Notes under the pieces: model-generated
Told to the model about the DNA's origin: nothing
Databases searched by the model: none
Seen by the model: the letters and a program-made list of their open reading frames with translations, nothing else
Assembly: GCF_000252445.1 (NCBI RefSeq)
Contig: NC_017805.1
Location: 124,001-188,000 of the forward strand
From: Deinococcus gobiensis I-0
GTDB taxonomy: Bacteria > Deinococcota > Deinococci > Deinococcales > Deinococcaceae
DNA length: 64,000 nucleotides
Direction: 5' to 3'
In this document: in pieces, positions 29,101-37,482 of the stretch
Layout of the letters: each line of letters opens with the position of its first letter
Numbering within the stretch: the first letter of the stretch is position 1
Position numbers and translations under genes: made by a program

Positions 29101-30984
29101 AAAGACGCGGCGCAGGAACGGGCCCGCTACGGCCTGTACCCGGCCGACATCGCCTACGTGATCTCGGCCGAGCGCCTGCAACAGTTTTTCCAGCTCAAGG
29201 ACGACGGCTATCAGGTGCGCCCGGAGATCCGCGACAGCGTGGTGTTCGCGCTGCACAGCACCTTCGGGGACCCGCCCTTTACCCGGCTGGACCTGCTGTG
29301 CTGCCGCAACATGCTCATCTACCTGGGGGCCCCGCTCCAGCGCCAGATCCTGACCATCTTCCACTACGCGCTGCAACCCGGCGGCCTGCTGTTTCTGGGG
29401 TCCAGCGAAACCTGCGGCCCGGAGCGCGACCGCTTCGTTCCCCTGAATTCCCGCTGGAAGATCTACCGGCGGGGCGAGGGCCTCTCCGGGCCGCTGCCGC
29501 TACCGCTCTCGTCCGAGCAGGGCGGCCTGTCCGCCCCGGCCGAATCGAGCCTGCCGCCGCCGCCGCGCACAGCCAGGAGCAACGACGTGGGCCAGCAGGC
29601 CCAGCGGCTCCTGCTGGCGCAGTACACGCCGCCCGCCGTCGTGGTCAACGCGGCCGGCGACATCCTGTACGTCAACGGGCGCACGGGCCGCTACCTGGAA
29701 CTGCCGCCGGGCAAGGTGCTCGTCAACATCTTCGAGATGGTGCAGGAGGACCTGCGCTACGAGCTGCCCGCCGCGATCCGGCAGGCGAGTGCCGAGCGCG
29801 CCGAGACCGTGCGGCGCAACCTGCGCCTGACGGTGGGCGGCGGACCGGTGCTGCTCGACCTGACCGTGCGGCCGATGGGCCAGGCCGAATAGTTCCTGAT
29901 CCTCTTTCAGGAACACGGCGAGTTTCCCGAGCAGGCCGACGCCCCCGAACAGTCCGACCGCATCAAGGCACTGGAGCGCGAATTGCAGCACAGCAAGGAA
30001 CTGCTCCAGACCACCGCCGAACAGATGGGGGTGTCGCCGGAAGAACTCAAGAGCACCAACGAGGAACTCCAGACGACCAACGAGGAACTCCAGAGCAGCA
30101 ACGAGGAACTCACCACCTCCAAGGAGGAGTTGCAGTCGCTCAACGAGGAACTGGTCACCATCAACGCCGAGCACCAGCGCATCATCCACGACCTCGCGCA
30201 GGCGCACGACGACATGAAGAACCTGCTCGAGAGCGCGGGCATCGCCACGGTCTTTCTGGACAACGACCTGCGGATCAAGCGCTTCACGCCGCGCATCACC
30301 CGCGTCATCAACCTCATGCCGGTGGACGTGGGCCGGCCCATCACGGACATCAGCGTCAACCTCAACTACGAGCATCTCACCCGCGACATCGCGCGCGTCA
30401 TCGACACCCTGGAAACCTACGAGGCCCAGGTCCAGACCCAGGACGAGCAGTGGTACCTGATGCGCATCAGTCCCTACCGCACCTCCGACAACTTCATCGA
30501 CGGGGTGGTGCTGGCCTTTACCAACATCAACGTGGTCAAGGCCCTCGAAACGCAGGTCCGCGAGTCGCTGGAGTATGCCGAGGCCGTCTTGAACAGCATG
30601 CAGGACCCGCTGCTGGTCCTCGACAGCCAGCTGCGGATCATCACGGCGAACCGGGCGTTCTACAACCTGATGTACCTCTCGCCCGCGCAGATCCAAGCCG
30701 AGCCGATGTACACCATCGCCAACTTCGCCTTCGACCAGCCGGAATTGCAGGGCCGACTGCGCGACCTCGTGACCACCGACGAGGTCGTGTCCAACTACAT
30801 CATCGACCTGAAGGTGCCGCAGCAGGGCAACCGCAAGATGAAGGTGGAGGCCGAGCCGGTCGCCTCCACGGGCGCCGAGCAGCCCATGTTCCTGTTCAAG
30901 ATGGAGGACGTGACCGAGCTGCTGCTGCGCGCCTCGCTGGACGGCCCCGACCTGACCGGAGACGCGCCGCCCGGCCGGGACTGA
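29101..30984 (+). pseudogene. Remnant of a CheB/CheR-PAS fusion protein: 5'-truncated, with an in-frame amber stop
   Basis: The frame starts in the middle of a CheR methyltransferase: ERARYGLYPADIAYVISAER, then PPFTRLDLLCCRNMLIYL and LQPGGLLFLGSSE, the SAM-binding core end. A PAS segment (VVVNAAGDILYVNGRTGRYL) follows. TAG at 29890-29892 interrupts it, yet the same frame continues with FLILFQEHGEFPE, a long coiled coil of NEELQTTNEEL repeats (30050-30180) and two more PAS domains, to a stop at 30984. The CheB part and the CheR N-terminus are missing. The second half might still be made from ATG 29983. The amber stop could be a single-base mutation. Confidence 0.8.
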
Positions 30985-30988
30985 TCGG

Positions 30989-31534
30989 CTACCCTCCGGC
31001 CTCCGGCGTGCCGTCCAGCACCTCGGTCCAGAAGGCGAGGTTGGCCCGCTCGTAGAGCAGCCCCATCCGCAGGGTGCGCAGGGAAGTCTGGGCCGACGGC
31101 TCCTGACCCAGCGCCGCCTGAATCTGCTCGTAGTCGCGCAGCCGCCCCTGGTGGAGGGCCAGCTGCTCCTGCGCCAGCGCCCGCAGCGCCGACGCCGGCT
31201 CGCCCGCGATGAAAAACAGCTTGAGCAGCCCGGGGTCCCGCAGTTCGGGCATTCCCGCAGGCGCGCGCAGCCAGTCGCGCAGCGCCGCGCGTCCCGCGTC
31301 CGTCAGGTCGAAAAAGCGCCTGCGCCGTCCCCCCTGCTCCTGCTCCTCGCGCAGCAGCCCCAGCCCCACGAGGCGCTGCGGCTCGGCATAGAGCTGGGAG
31401 CGCGGAAAGTGCCAGAAGTAGCCGACCGACTCGTCGGCGCAGCGCTTGAGATCGTAGGAGGTGCTCGGCCCCTGCTGCGCGATCAGCCCCAACACGATGA
31501 ATGAAGACGGCCCCAGGCTTGTGTCGCTCACCAC
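30989..31534 (-). CDS. PadR-family transcriptional regulator
   Basis: 181 residues with GTG start. The winged helix is PSSFIVLGLIAQQGPSTSYD, with the recognition region HFPRSQLYAEPQRLVGLGLL and the wing at RRRRFFDLTDAGRAALRDWL; a helical C-terminal dimerisation domain follows (Vir-type). PadR proteins repress until an inducer, often an aromatic or toxic compound, is bound. It is divergent from a DUF4188 gene, and a 26-bp inverted repeat lies between the two starts, so it most likely controls both. Confidence 0.92.
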   Translation of the reverse strand: MVSDTSLGPSSFIVLGLIAQQGPSTSYDLKRCADESVGYFWHFPRSQLYAEPQRLVGLGLLREEQEQGGRRRRFFDLTDAGRAALRDWLRAPAGMPELRDPGLLKLFFIAGEPASALRALAQEQLALHQGRLRDYEQIQAALGQEPSAQTSLRTLRMGLLYERANLAFWTEVLDGTPEAGG

Positions 31535-31547
31535 CGCAGTGTACCCT

Positions 31548-31573
31548 TGGTTCAGACCGTCCAGTCTGGACCA
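31548..31573. promoter_or_regulatory. Predicted PadR operator
   Basis: TGGTTCAGAC and GTCTGGACCA are inverted arms (9 of 10 match) with a 6-base spacer. The site lies 14 bp before the padR start and about 40 bp before the DUF4188 start, in the shared promoter region. Confidence 0.6.
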
Positions 31574-31614
31574 TCTACCCTGGACGGAAACCCTGGATCG
31601 ACCTGGAGGACACC

Positions 31615-32115
31615 ATGCCGCAGCCTGCCCCGCCCCACAGCCCCCGCCGCCTGACCGCCGAAGTGGACGGGACTTTCGCCGTGTTCCTGATCGGAATGCG
31701 GATCAACCAGCCCTGGAAGGTCTGGGCCTGGCTGCCCGTGATCCTGGCGATGCCGAGGATGCTGCGCGAGCTGGGCGAGCGGCCGGACCTGGGGCTGCTC
31801 GCCACGCAGATGCAGGGCGGCCTGCTGGTGCAGTACTGGCGCGACGTGCAGAGCCTGAACGCCTACGCCCGCAGCCGGGACCACGCCCACCTGCCCGCCT
31901 GGCGCGAGTTCAACCACCGGGCCCGCCGGGCGCGGGGGGCCGTGGGCATCTGGCACGAAACCTATGTGGTCGGGCCGGGGCAGTACGAGACCGTGTACGT
32001 GGACATGCCCCGGTACGGCCTGGGCCGCGCCGGGCGGCTGGTCGAGGCCGGAGGCCACCGCCAGAGCGCCGAGGGACGGCTGCGGGGCGGCCCGGCCGAC
32101 GCCCGTCCGGCCTGA
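31615..32115 (+). CDS. DUF4188 family protein
   Basis: 166 residues. TGGAGGA before the ATG is a strong ribosome site. The DUF4188 pattern is seen in FAVFLIGMRINQPWKVWAWL, QMQGGLLVQYWRDVQSLNAY and WHETYVVGPGQYETVYVDMP. Family members resemble small haem-type or antibiotic-monooxygenase-like ferredoxin-fold proteins, and several are called phenylacetaldoxime-dehydratase-like, but function is not known. It is controlled, by inference, by the divergent PadR regulator. Confidence 0.85.
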   Translation: MPQPAPPHSPRRLTAEVDGTFAVFLIGMRINQPWKVWAWLPVILAMPRMLRELGERPDLGLLATQMQGGLLVQYWRDVQSLNAYARSRDHAHLPAWREFNHRARRARGAVGIWHETYVVGPGQYETVYVDMPRYGLGRAGRLVEAGGHRQSAEGRLRGGPADARPA

Positions 32116-32178
32116 CCCGGCCCGCGCTTCGTCTGCCCGCTTGCCTTCGCGCGCGGCCCGGCGCGCTTTACTGCGCGG

Positions 32179-33243
32179 ATGTCCACGCGCGCTCCCCTCG
32201 ACCTCCGGCAGATCTATGTCGAAGCCCGCGCGGCCGCCCTGCCCCGGGGGCAGGAGATTCTGGCCCGCTTTCCGGAGGCCGAGCGGATCGAGGTCGCCTC
32301 CCACTGGAACATTCCGGGGCTGCACGGCAATGCCGGACTGGTCCGGGACTGGCTGAAGATCAAGCGGCAGGTGCTCGTGCTGGGCACCCGTAAGACCCTG
32401 ACGATGCGTCCCAACGGCCGCTCGGCGGACTTCATCGCGCCGGGAATGGCCAACGGCTGCGCGCTGGCCTGCGCCTACTGTTACGTGCCCCGGCACAAGG
32501 GCTACGCCAATCCGGTCACGACCTTCGCCAACATCGGAGACGTGACGGGGGCGCTGGAGAGGCACGCCCACCAGCAGGGCCGCAAGCCGCAGGCCAACTC
32601 GGTGGACCCCCACGCCTGGGTCTACGACCTCGGAGAGAACAGCGACCTGAGCGTGGACGCCCTGATCTCGGACAACGTGCGCGACCTTGTGACGCTGTTC
32701 CGGGGCCTGCCGAACGCCAAGGCCTCCTTCGCCACCAAGTATGTCAACCGGGAACTGCTGACCTACGATCCGCAGGGCCGGACCCGCCTGCGCTTTTCGC
32801 TGATGCCGGCCCAGACGGCCCGCGTGGTGGACATCGGCACCTCTCCCATGCACGAGCGCCTCGCGGCGATCAACGATTTCGTCGAGGCCGGCTACGAGGT
32901 CCACCTGAACTTCTCGCCCGTGATCGTCTTCAGGGGGTGGACGGACGCCTACCGCGAGCTGTTCCGGCAGGTGGACGCGGCGCTGTCGGCCAAAGCCCGG
33001 GCGCAGCTGGCCGCCGAGGTCATCTTCCTGACGCACAACGCCGGGCTGCACGAGGTGAACCTCGGCTGGCACCCCAGGGCCGAGGACCTGCTGTGGACGC
33101 CGCAGTGGCAGGAGACCAAGCGCTCGGAATACGGAGGCGAGAACCTGCGCTACCGCCGGGGCCTCAAGGGCAAGGCCGTCGCGCACTTCACCGAACTGCT
33201 GCGCCGGGAGCTGCCCGGCTGCCCCGTGCGCTACGCCTTCTGA
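32179..33243 (+). CDS. Spore photoproduct lyase-family radical SAM protein
   Basis: 354 residues. The iron-sulfur cluster motif is GCALACAYCYVPRHKGY (CxxxCxxC, as in SplB, and not the usual CxxxCxxC spacing variants of other radical SAM groups). Further family features are ANSVDPHAWVYDLGENSDLS and FSLMPAQTARVVDIGTSPMH, and VHLNFSPVIVF. SplB repairs the spore photoproduct thymine dimer; Deinococcus does not sporulate, so the substrate here must be another lesion or is unknown. TTTACT lies six bases before the ATG, a leaderless-type promoter. A DNA-repair helicase and nuclease follow directly. Confidence 0.88.
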   Translation: MSTRAPLDLRQIYVEARAAALPRGQEILARFPEAERIEVASHWNIPGLHGNAGLVRDWLKIKRQVLVLGTRKTLTMRPNGRSADFIAPGMANGCALACAYCYVPRHKGYANPVTTFANIGDVTGALERHAHQQGRKPQANSVDPHAWVYDLGENSDLSVDALISDNVRDLVTLFRGLPNAKASFATKYVNRELLTYDPQGRTRLRFSLMPAQTARVVDIGTSPMHERLAAINDFVEAGYEVHLNFSPVIVFRGWTDAYRELFRQVDAALSAKARAQLAAEVIFLTHNAGLHEVNLGWHPRAEDLLWTPQWQETKRSEYGGENLRYRRGLKGKAVAHFTELLRRELPGCPVRYAF

Positions 33244-33297
33244 AGCGTCCACTGGCTTCCGGTTCGGCCGCGCCGTTTCCACTAGGGTGAGCGCCTG

Positions 33298-34692
33298 ATG
33301 GTCCCGACGCTGCGCCTCGACCGGGGCACCCTGCTCATGAGCGAGGTGCCGGAGCCTGCCGCCGCCCTGTTCACCTGGGACGACCGCGCCCAGGCCTGGC
33401 GCGCCCCGGGACACGCCTACCGCGCCGTCATGACCGCGCTGGGCCAGACCCCCGTCCGTGACGAAGCCGCCGCTTTCCTGAAACTCGACCTCGGCTACGC
33501 GCGCGAGGTCCAGCCCTATGCCCACCAGCAGGAGGCCCTGGACGCCTGGAAGCGGGCCGGGCGCCGGGGCGTGGTCGTGCTGCCCACCGGGGCGGGCAAG
33601 ACCCTCGTGGCCCAGCTCGCCCTGCGCGACACGCCCCGCAGCGCCCTGATCTGCGTGCCCACCCTGGACCTCATGCACCAGTGGTACGCCGGCATGCTCG
33701 CGGCTTTCCCCGACGCCGAGGTCGGGCTGCTGGGGGGGGGCAGCAAGGACCAGACGCCCATCCTCATCAGCACCTACGACTCGGCCGCCATCCACGCCGA
33801 ACAGCTCGCGGGCATCTACGCCTTCCAGATTTTCGACGAGGCGCACCACCTGCCCTCGGACTTCCACCGCAGCGTGGCCGAACTGGGCCTCGCGCCCTAC
33901 CGCCTGGGGCTGACCGCCACCCCGAAACGCAGCGACGGGCGCGAGCAGCACCTGGGCGAGCTGATCGGCCCGGTGGTGTACCGCGCCGCGCCGGAGGACC
34001 TCGCGGGCGACACGCTGGCGCCCTACCGCGAGGTGATCGTCAAGGTGTCGCTCAGCGCGGCCGAGCAGCGCCGCTACGACGACCTGCTCCAGACCCGCAA
34101 CGACTTCCTGCGGCGCAGCAACATCCGCCTGGGGAGCATCGAAGGCTGGAAACGCTTCGTCATGAGCAGCGGCACGCCCCAGGGCCGCGTGGCGATGCTC
34201 GCGCACCGCGAGGCCCGCAGCCTGGCCTACGGGACCGAGGGCAAGCTCCGGGTCCTCGAGGAGATCCTCGCCAACCACCCCGCCGAGCGCACGCTGATCT
34301 TCACCGACGACAACGCGACCGTCTACCGCATCAGCCGCGAGTTCCTGATTCCGGCGATCACGCACCAGACCCCGGTCAAGGAGCGGCACGAACTGCTGGA
34401 GAAGTTCCGCGCGGGCCGCTACCGGGTCCTCGTGACCAGCCGGGTCCTGAACGAGGGCGTAGACGTGCCCGAGGCGTCGGTGGCCGTCGTGCTGTCGGGC
34501 ACCGCGACCGAGCGCGAATACATCCAGCGCCTGGGCCGCATCCTGCGCCGGGCCGAGGGCAAGCAGGCGGCGCTGTACGAGGTGGTCACGGAAGGCACCA
34601 CCGAAGAGCGGGTGAGCCGGCAGCGCCGGGGCCAGTGGCAGCGCGCGCCGGGCGGAACACCCGGCTGGGAGGACGTGAATGCTCCCCACTGA
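33298..34692 (+). CDS. XPB-like superfamily 2 DNA helicase
   Basis: 464 residues. Helicase motifs in order: Q-like YAHQQEALDAW, Walker A VVLPTGAGKTLVAQLAL, Ib VPTLDLMHQWYAG, DEAH box FQIFDEAHHLPSDFH, motif III LGLTATPKR, IV ERTLIFTDDN, V TSRVLNEGVDVPEASVAVVL and VI QRLGRILRRAEGK. The short length and the pairing with a DUF790 gene fit archaeal-type XPB, the unwinding motor of nucleotide excision. TAGGGT nine bases before the ATG suggests a near-leaderless message. It overlaps the next gene by 14 bp. Confidence 0.9.
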   Translation: MVPTLRLDRGTLLMSEVPEPAAALFTWDDRAQAWRAPGHAYRAVMTALGQTPVRDEAAAFLKLDLGYAREVQPYAHQQEALDAWKRAGRRGVVVLPTGAGKTLVAQLALRDTPRSALICVPTLDLMHQWYAGMLAAFPDAEVGLLGGGSKDQTPILISTYDSAAIHAEQLAGIYAFQIFDEAHHLPSDFHRSVAELGLAPYRLGLTATPKRSDGREQHLGELIGPVVYRAAPEDLAGDTLAPYREVIVKVSLSAAEQRRYDDLLQTRNDFLRRSNIRLGSIEGWKRFVMSSGTPQGRVAMLAHREARSLAYGTEGKLRVLEEILANHPAERTLIFTDDNATVYRISREFLIPAITHQTPVKERHELLEKFRAGRYRVLVTSRVLNEGVDVPEASVAVVLSGTATEREYIQRLGRILRRAEGKQAALYEVVTEGTTEERVSRQRRGQWQRAPGGTPGWEDVNAPH

Positions 34693-35938
34693 GCTGCTGA
34701 TGTTCAAGGTGCGGGCGGGCCTGGTCACGCCGCGCCGCCTGAAGGTCACCCCCGCGAATGTCGCCCTGGCGGGGCAGGTCATCGCCACCTTCGAGGACAA
34801 CGTGGGCAAACGGCGCGCCGACCTCGACGAGGACCTGCGGGCGCTGGAGGCGGGCCGGGCGGACTTCAAGGTGCTGCGCGGGCTGGCGCACCTGCTGACC
34901 AACGGGTCGAGCACCTTCGGGACCGGCGGGGACGTGCCTCCGGCCGCCGTGCGCGCGCGGGTCTTCGCGCTGGCCCAGAGTGGGCCGCCCAGCCGCCACC
35001 GCCGGGGGCAGATCCTGGAACAGGCGGCGGCCGCCCTGACCCGCGAGCGGCCCCTGGCGGCGGCCGACGTGGCCGAGCTGCTGTATGCCGACCTGCCCGA
35101 CCAGCAGCGACTGGAGGCCTTCGAGCCGCCCTCGCCCGAGGACCTGCTGCGCCGCTTCGACCTCGCGCAGGCCCAGGGCATGCTCTACCGCGCCTACAGT
35201 CTGGTCATCACGGCGCGGCGCAACGAACCGGCGCGGTACAAGCAGCTGCTGCAATACACCAAGTTCTTCGGGCTAATGCTCACGGTGGAGGGCGACGCCA
35301 CCTTCGGCTTCACCCTGACGATGGACGGCCCGACGAGCCTCTTCGGCGGTACGACCCGTTACGGGCTGGCGATGGCGAAGTTCCTGCCCGCCCTGCTGCA
35401 CGCGACCAGGTGGGACCTGACGGCCAGCCTCAAGCCCCGGCGCGACCTGAGCTGGACCGGCAAGGCCGAGGCCGAGTGGCTGTTCGAGCTGACGAGCGAG
35501 GACGGTTACGTCAGCCACTACCGCGAGCCGGACGAACACGACAGCGCGCTGGAATCGGGCTTCGCGGGGCGCTTCGCGAAGGTGGACACCCCCTGGGTGC
35601 TGGAGCGGGAGGTGGACCTCGTGCCGGTGCCGGGATCGGTGATCGTGCCGGACTTCCGGCTGGTGCACCCGGACGGCCGGAGCGTGCTGGTGGAGATCGT
35701 GGGCTACTGGCGGCCGGAATACCTGCGCAAGAAGTTCGACCTGCTGCGCAAGTCGGGCCGGACCGACGTGATCGTGTGCGTCTCGGAGCGGCTGAACCTG
35801 GAGCGGGCGGGGGTAGACCCCTCAGACTTCGGCGAACGGCTGATCTGGTTCAAGGGCGTGCTGCCGCCCAGGGACGTTCTCGCCCTGGCCGAGCGCCTGA
35901 GCGGCGGCCCCGCGCCGCAAGGAGCAGACCGGCCATGA
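34679..35938 (+). CDS. DUF790 nuclease, Bax1-like partner of XPB
   Basis: 419 residues. The DUF790 pattern is seen throughout: LLMFKVRAGLVTPRRLKV at the start, QLLQYTKFFGLMLTVEGD in the middle and a PD-(D/E)XK-like C-terminal core, with VIVPDFRLVHPDG then VLVEIVGYWRPEYLRKKFDLL. In archaea Bax1 binds XPB and cuts DNA beside the repair bubble (established for Sulfolobus, Thermoplasma and Archaeoglobus proteins). The gene overlaps the helicase gene by 14 bp, which implies coupled synthesis of the complex. Confidence 0.88.
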   Translation: MLPTELLMFKVRAGLVTPRRLKVTPANVALAGQVIATFEDNVGKRRADLDEDLRALEAGRADFKVLRGLAHLLTNGSSTFGTGGDVPPAAVRARVFALAQSGPPSRHRRGQILEQAAAALTRERPLAAADVAELLYADLPDQQRLEAFEPPSPEDLLRRFDLAQAQGMLYRAYSLVITARRNEPARYKQLLQYTKFFGLMLTVEGDATFGFTLTMDGPTSLFGGTTRYGLAMAKFLPALLHATRWDLTASLKPRRDLSWTGKAEAEWLFELTSEDGYVSHYREPDEHDSALESGFAGRFAKVDTPWVLEREVDLVPVPGSVIVPDFRLVHPDGRSVLVEIVGYWRPEYLRKKFDLLRKSGRTDVIVCVSERLNLERAGVDPSDFGERLIWFKGVLPPRDVLALAERLSGGPAPQGADRP

Positions 35939-36363
35939 AGCGCCCCACCCTGTCCCCGAACGCCAGGACCGTCTGGGCGGCGCTGCTGCTGCCCGCACTG
36001 GGGGCGGCGGCCTGGACCCTGCGGCCCGCGCCGGACGACCTGTACTGTGTCGCGCGGCCCGGCACGCTCTGGAACGGTCTGGCCCCCGTACCCGACGGGC
36101 TCCGGCCGCGCTGCCCGGCCTCGGCCACGTACCGGCGCGAGGTGCAGGGCGGCCTGACCCGCGTCGAGCAGTACGTGGCGCCGGGCTGGCAGCCCCGGCT
36201 GCTGCTGGAGCCCCTGAAACGGGCGGGGTACGTGCTGCTGGAGGACGAGACGCGGGGCGACCGGCACTACTCGGTCTTCCTGGGCCGCAGCGCACCGGCG
36301 CAGCTGTACTACACCGCCGTGCCCGAGGGGCCGAACACCCTGCTGACCCTGAGCGGTCACTGA
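35935..36363 (+). CDS. Small exported or membrane-anchored protein
   Basis: 142 residues. The ATG overlaps the Bax1 stop (ATGA), so it belongs to the helicase-nuclease operon. One hydrophobic segment (13-27) follows a basic N-terminus; the mature part is rich in Arg, Pro and Tyr with two Cys (LYCVARPG, RPRCPAS). No family is recognised. An envelope protein in a repair operon is odd; it may simply be a read-through passenger. Confidence 0.65.
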   Translation: MKRPTLSPNARTVWAALLLPALGAAAWTLRPAPDDLYCVARPGTLWNGLAPVPDGLRPRCPASATYRREVQGGLTRVEQYVAPGWQPRLLLEPLKRAGYVLLEDETRGDRHYSVFLGRSAPAQLYYTAVPEGPNTLLTLSGH

Positions 36364-36738
36364 CGCGGCGGGTCCGTTCCGGACTGACCCGTACATGCAG
36401 CGTGCCGAGGCCCTCGCCCGCCGGGAGGTCCAGACATCCGCCGCGACCTGCTGGCACCGAAGGGCCCGGGAAGGCGCGGCGGCTGGCGCGGCCCTGCGCC
36501 TGAACGCCGCTCTGCGGACCCGGTGGACTTCGGTGCAGTTCAGAGTCCGGAATCTGGTCCTCGCGCGACTTCTTCCCCGTGTCCTGGCTTCGGGGTGGCA
36601 GGCGTGACCCATCCCTGCCCCCACACCGACCTCGCCCACGCCCTGGCGGCGGCGTATGGGGGCCTGCCCCTGAGCCCCGCGTCGCCTGCGGAGATACACG
36701 CTCACCAGATCACGCCGCATCAGGCCGGCCGGAATCCC
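36364..36738. other. Intergenic, no supportable gene
   Basis: About 375 bp between converging genes. A 70-codon frame at 36395 lacks a ribosome site and any recognisable feature. No tRNA, repeat or clear hairpin is seen. Confidence 0.4.
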
Positions 36739-37452
36739 TCAGGGCCGCAACAGCCCGCGCGCCTCGTCCGTCTCCAGGGGCGCGAGGCCCACGCGCAGCA
36801 GGTAGGGCCGGCGCTGCTCCGGCGTTCCGGCGCGCGACAGCTCCCTCGCCCTCCGCATGAGCCGGATGAACTCCGCCTGCACCTCACGGGCGGCAGCGTC
36901 GGTCAGCTCGAACAGCGGCGCTCCCACGAGGACGGCCGCCTGTGGCCCGGACCACTCCTGAAGAGGATCGGTGCGCTTCGCGGCGCGGTCGCCCTCGTCC
37001 AGGCGGTAGCCGGGAGCCTCGGGCGTGACATACAGGCGAATGCCCCACTCGCGGCCCGAGGCCCTCAGGGCGCGGGCGAACTCGCGGGCCGCCGCCCTCT
37101 GGAACAGGTGGTCGAGTCGCGCCGCCCCCGGCCCGCGCCACTCCCCGAAGTCGCTGGCCTCCGTGTTCAGGTGGTTGACGAAGAAGGCGTCCGACACGGC
37201 GCGGTAGAACCGGATCCCGCGCCCCCCACGTTTCTGCACGCGCCCGACCCGCAGCAGGCCCGCCGCGCACAGCGCCTGCACGTCGCGGTGCAGGGTCCGC
37301 AGGTCCAGCCCGGTTTCGTCGGCCGCCGCCTTGACGGTGTTCTCGCGGCCCAGGAAGGCCAGCAGCACCCGCCGGGAGCGCTCCCGCATCAGCAGGGTGA
37401 CCGCCCGGGGGTCGGTGACATCCAGAAAGCTACTCTCACTGCCGCCTGTCAT
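36739..37452 (-). CDS. Winged-helix transcriptional regulator (ArsR/MarR-like)
   Basis: 237 residues. The DNA-binding part is RRVLLAFLGRENTVKAAADE followed by TGLDLRTLHRDVQALCAAGL and the wing VQKRGGRGIRFYR. The C-terminal 150 residues are an effector or dimer region with a FFVNHLNTEASDF stretch and no recognised domain. The ATG at 37452 faces the amidohydrolase gene 30 bp away on the other strand, so it may control that gene. TAACCT just before the start suggests a leaderless message. Confidence 0.75.
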   Translation of the reverse strand: MTGGSESSFLDVTDPRAVTLLMRERSRRVLLAFLGRENTVKAAADETGLDLRTLHRDVQALCAAGLLRVGRVQKRGGRGIRFYRAVSDAFFVNHLNTEASDFGEWRGPGAARLDHLFQRAAAREFARALRASGREWGIRLYVTPEAPGYRLDEGDRAAKRTDPLQEWSGPQAAVLVGAPLFELTDAAAREVQAEFIRLMRRARELSRAGTPEQRRPYLLRVGLAPLETDEARGLLRP

Positions 37453-37482
37453 GGCGAGTAGGTTACGCCGCAGGCTGTGGGC

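Noticed and set aside
28132..29161. C-terminal extension of the EAL protein through the kinase gene
   Set aside because: This part is purely antisense to a well-formed histidine kinase and has no protein character; a lost stop or frameshift explains it better.
31552..35181. A 1,209-codon open frame on the minus strand
   Set aside because: It is antisense to DUF4188, the SPL-like gene, the helicase and the nuclease. It has no domain, and comes from high third-position GC in the real genes.
36395..36607. 70-codon frame between Bax1 operon and the HTH regulator
   Set aside because: No Shine-Dalgarno or family features; Arg/Ala-rich as expected for random GC-rich DNA.
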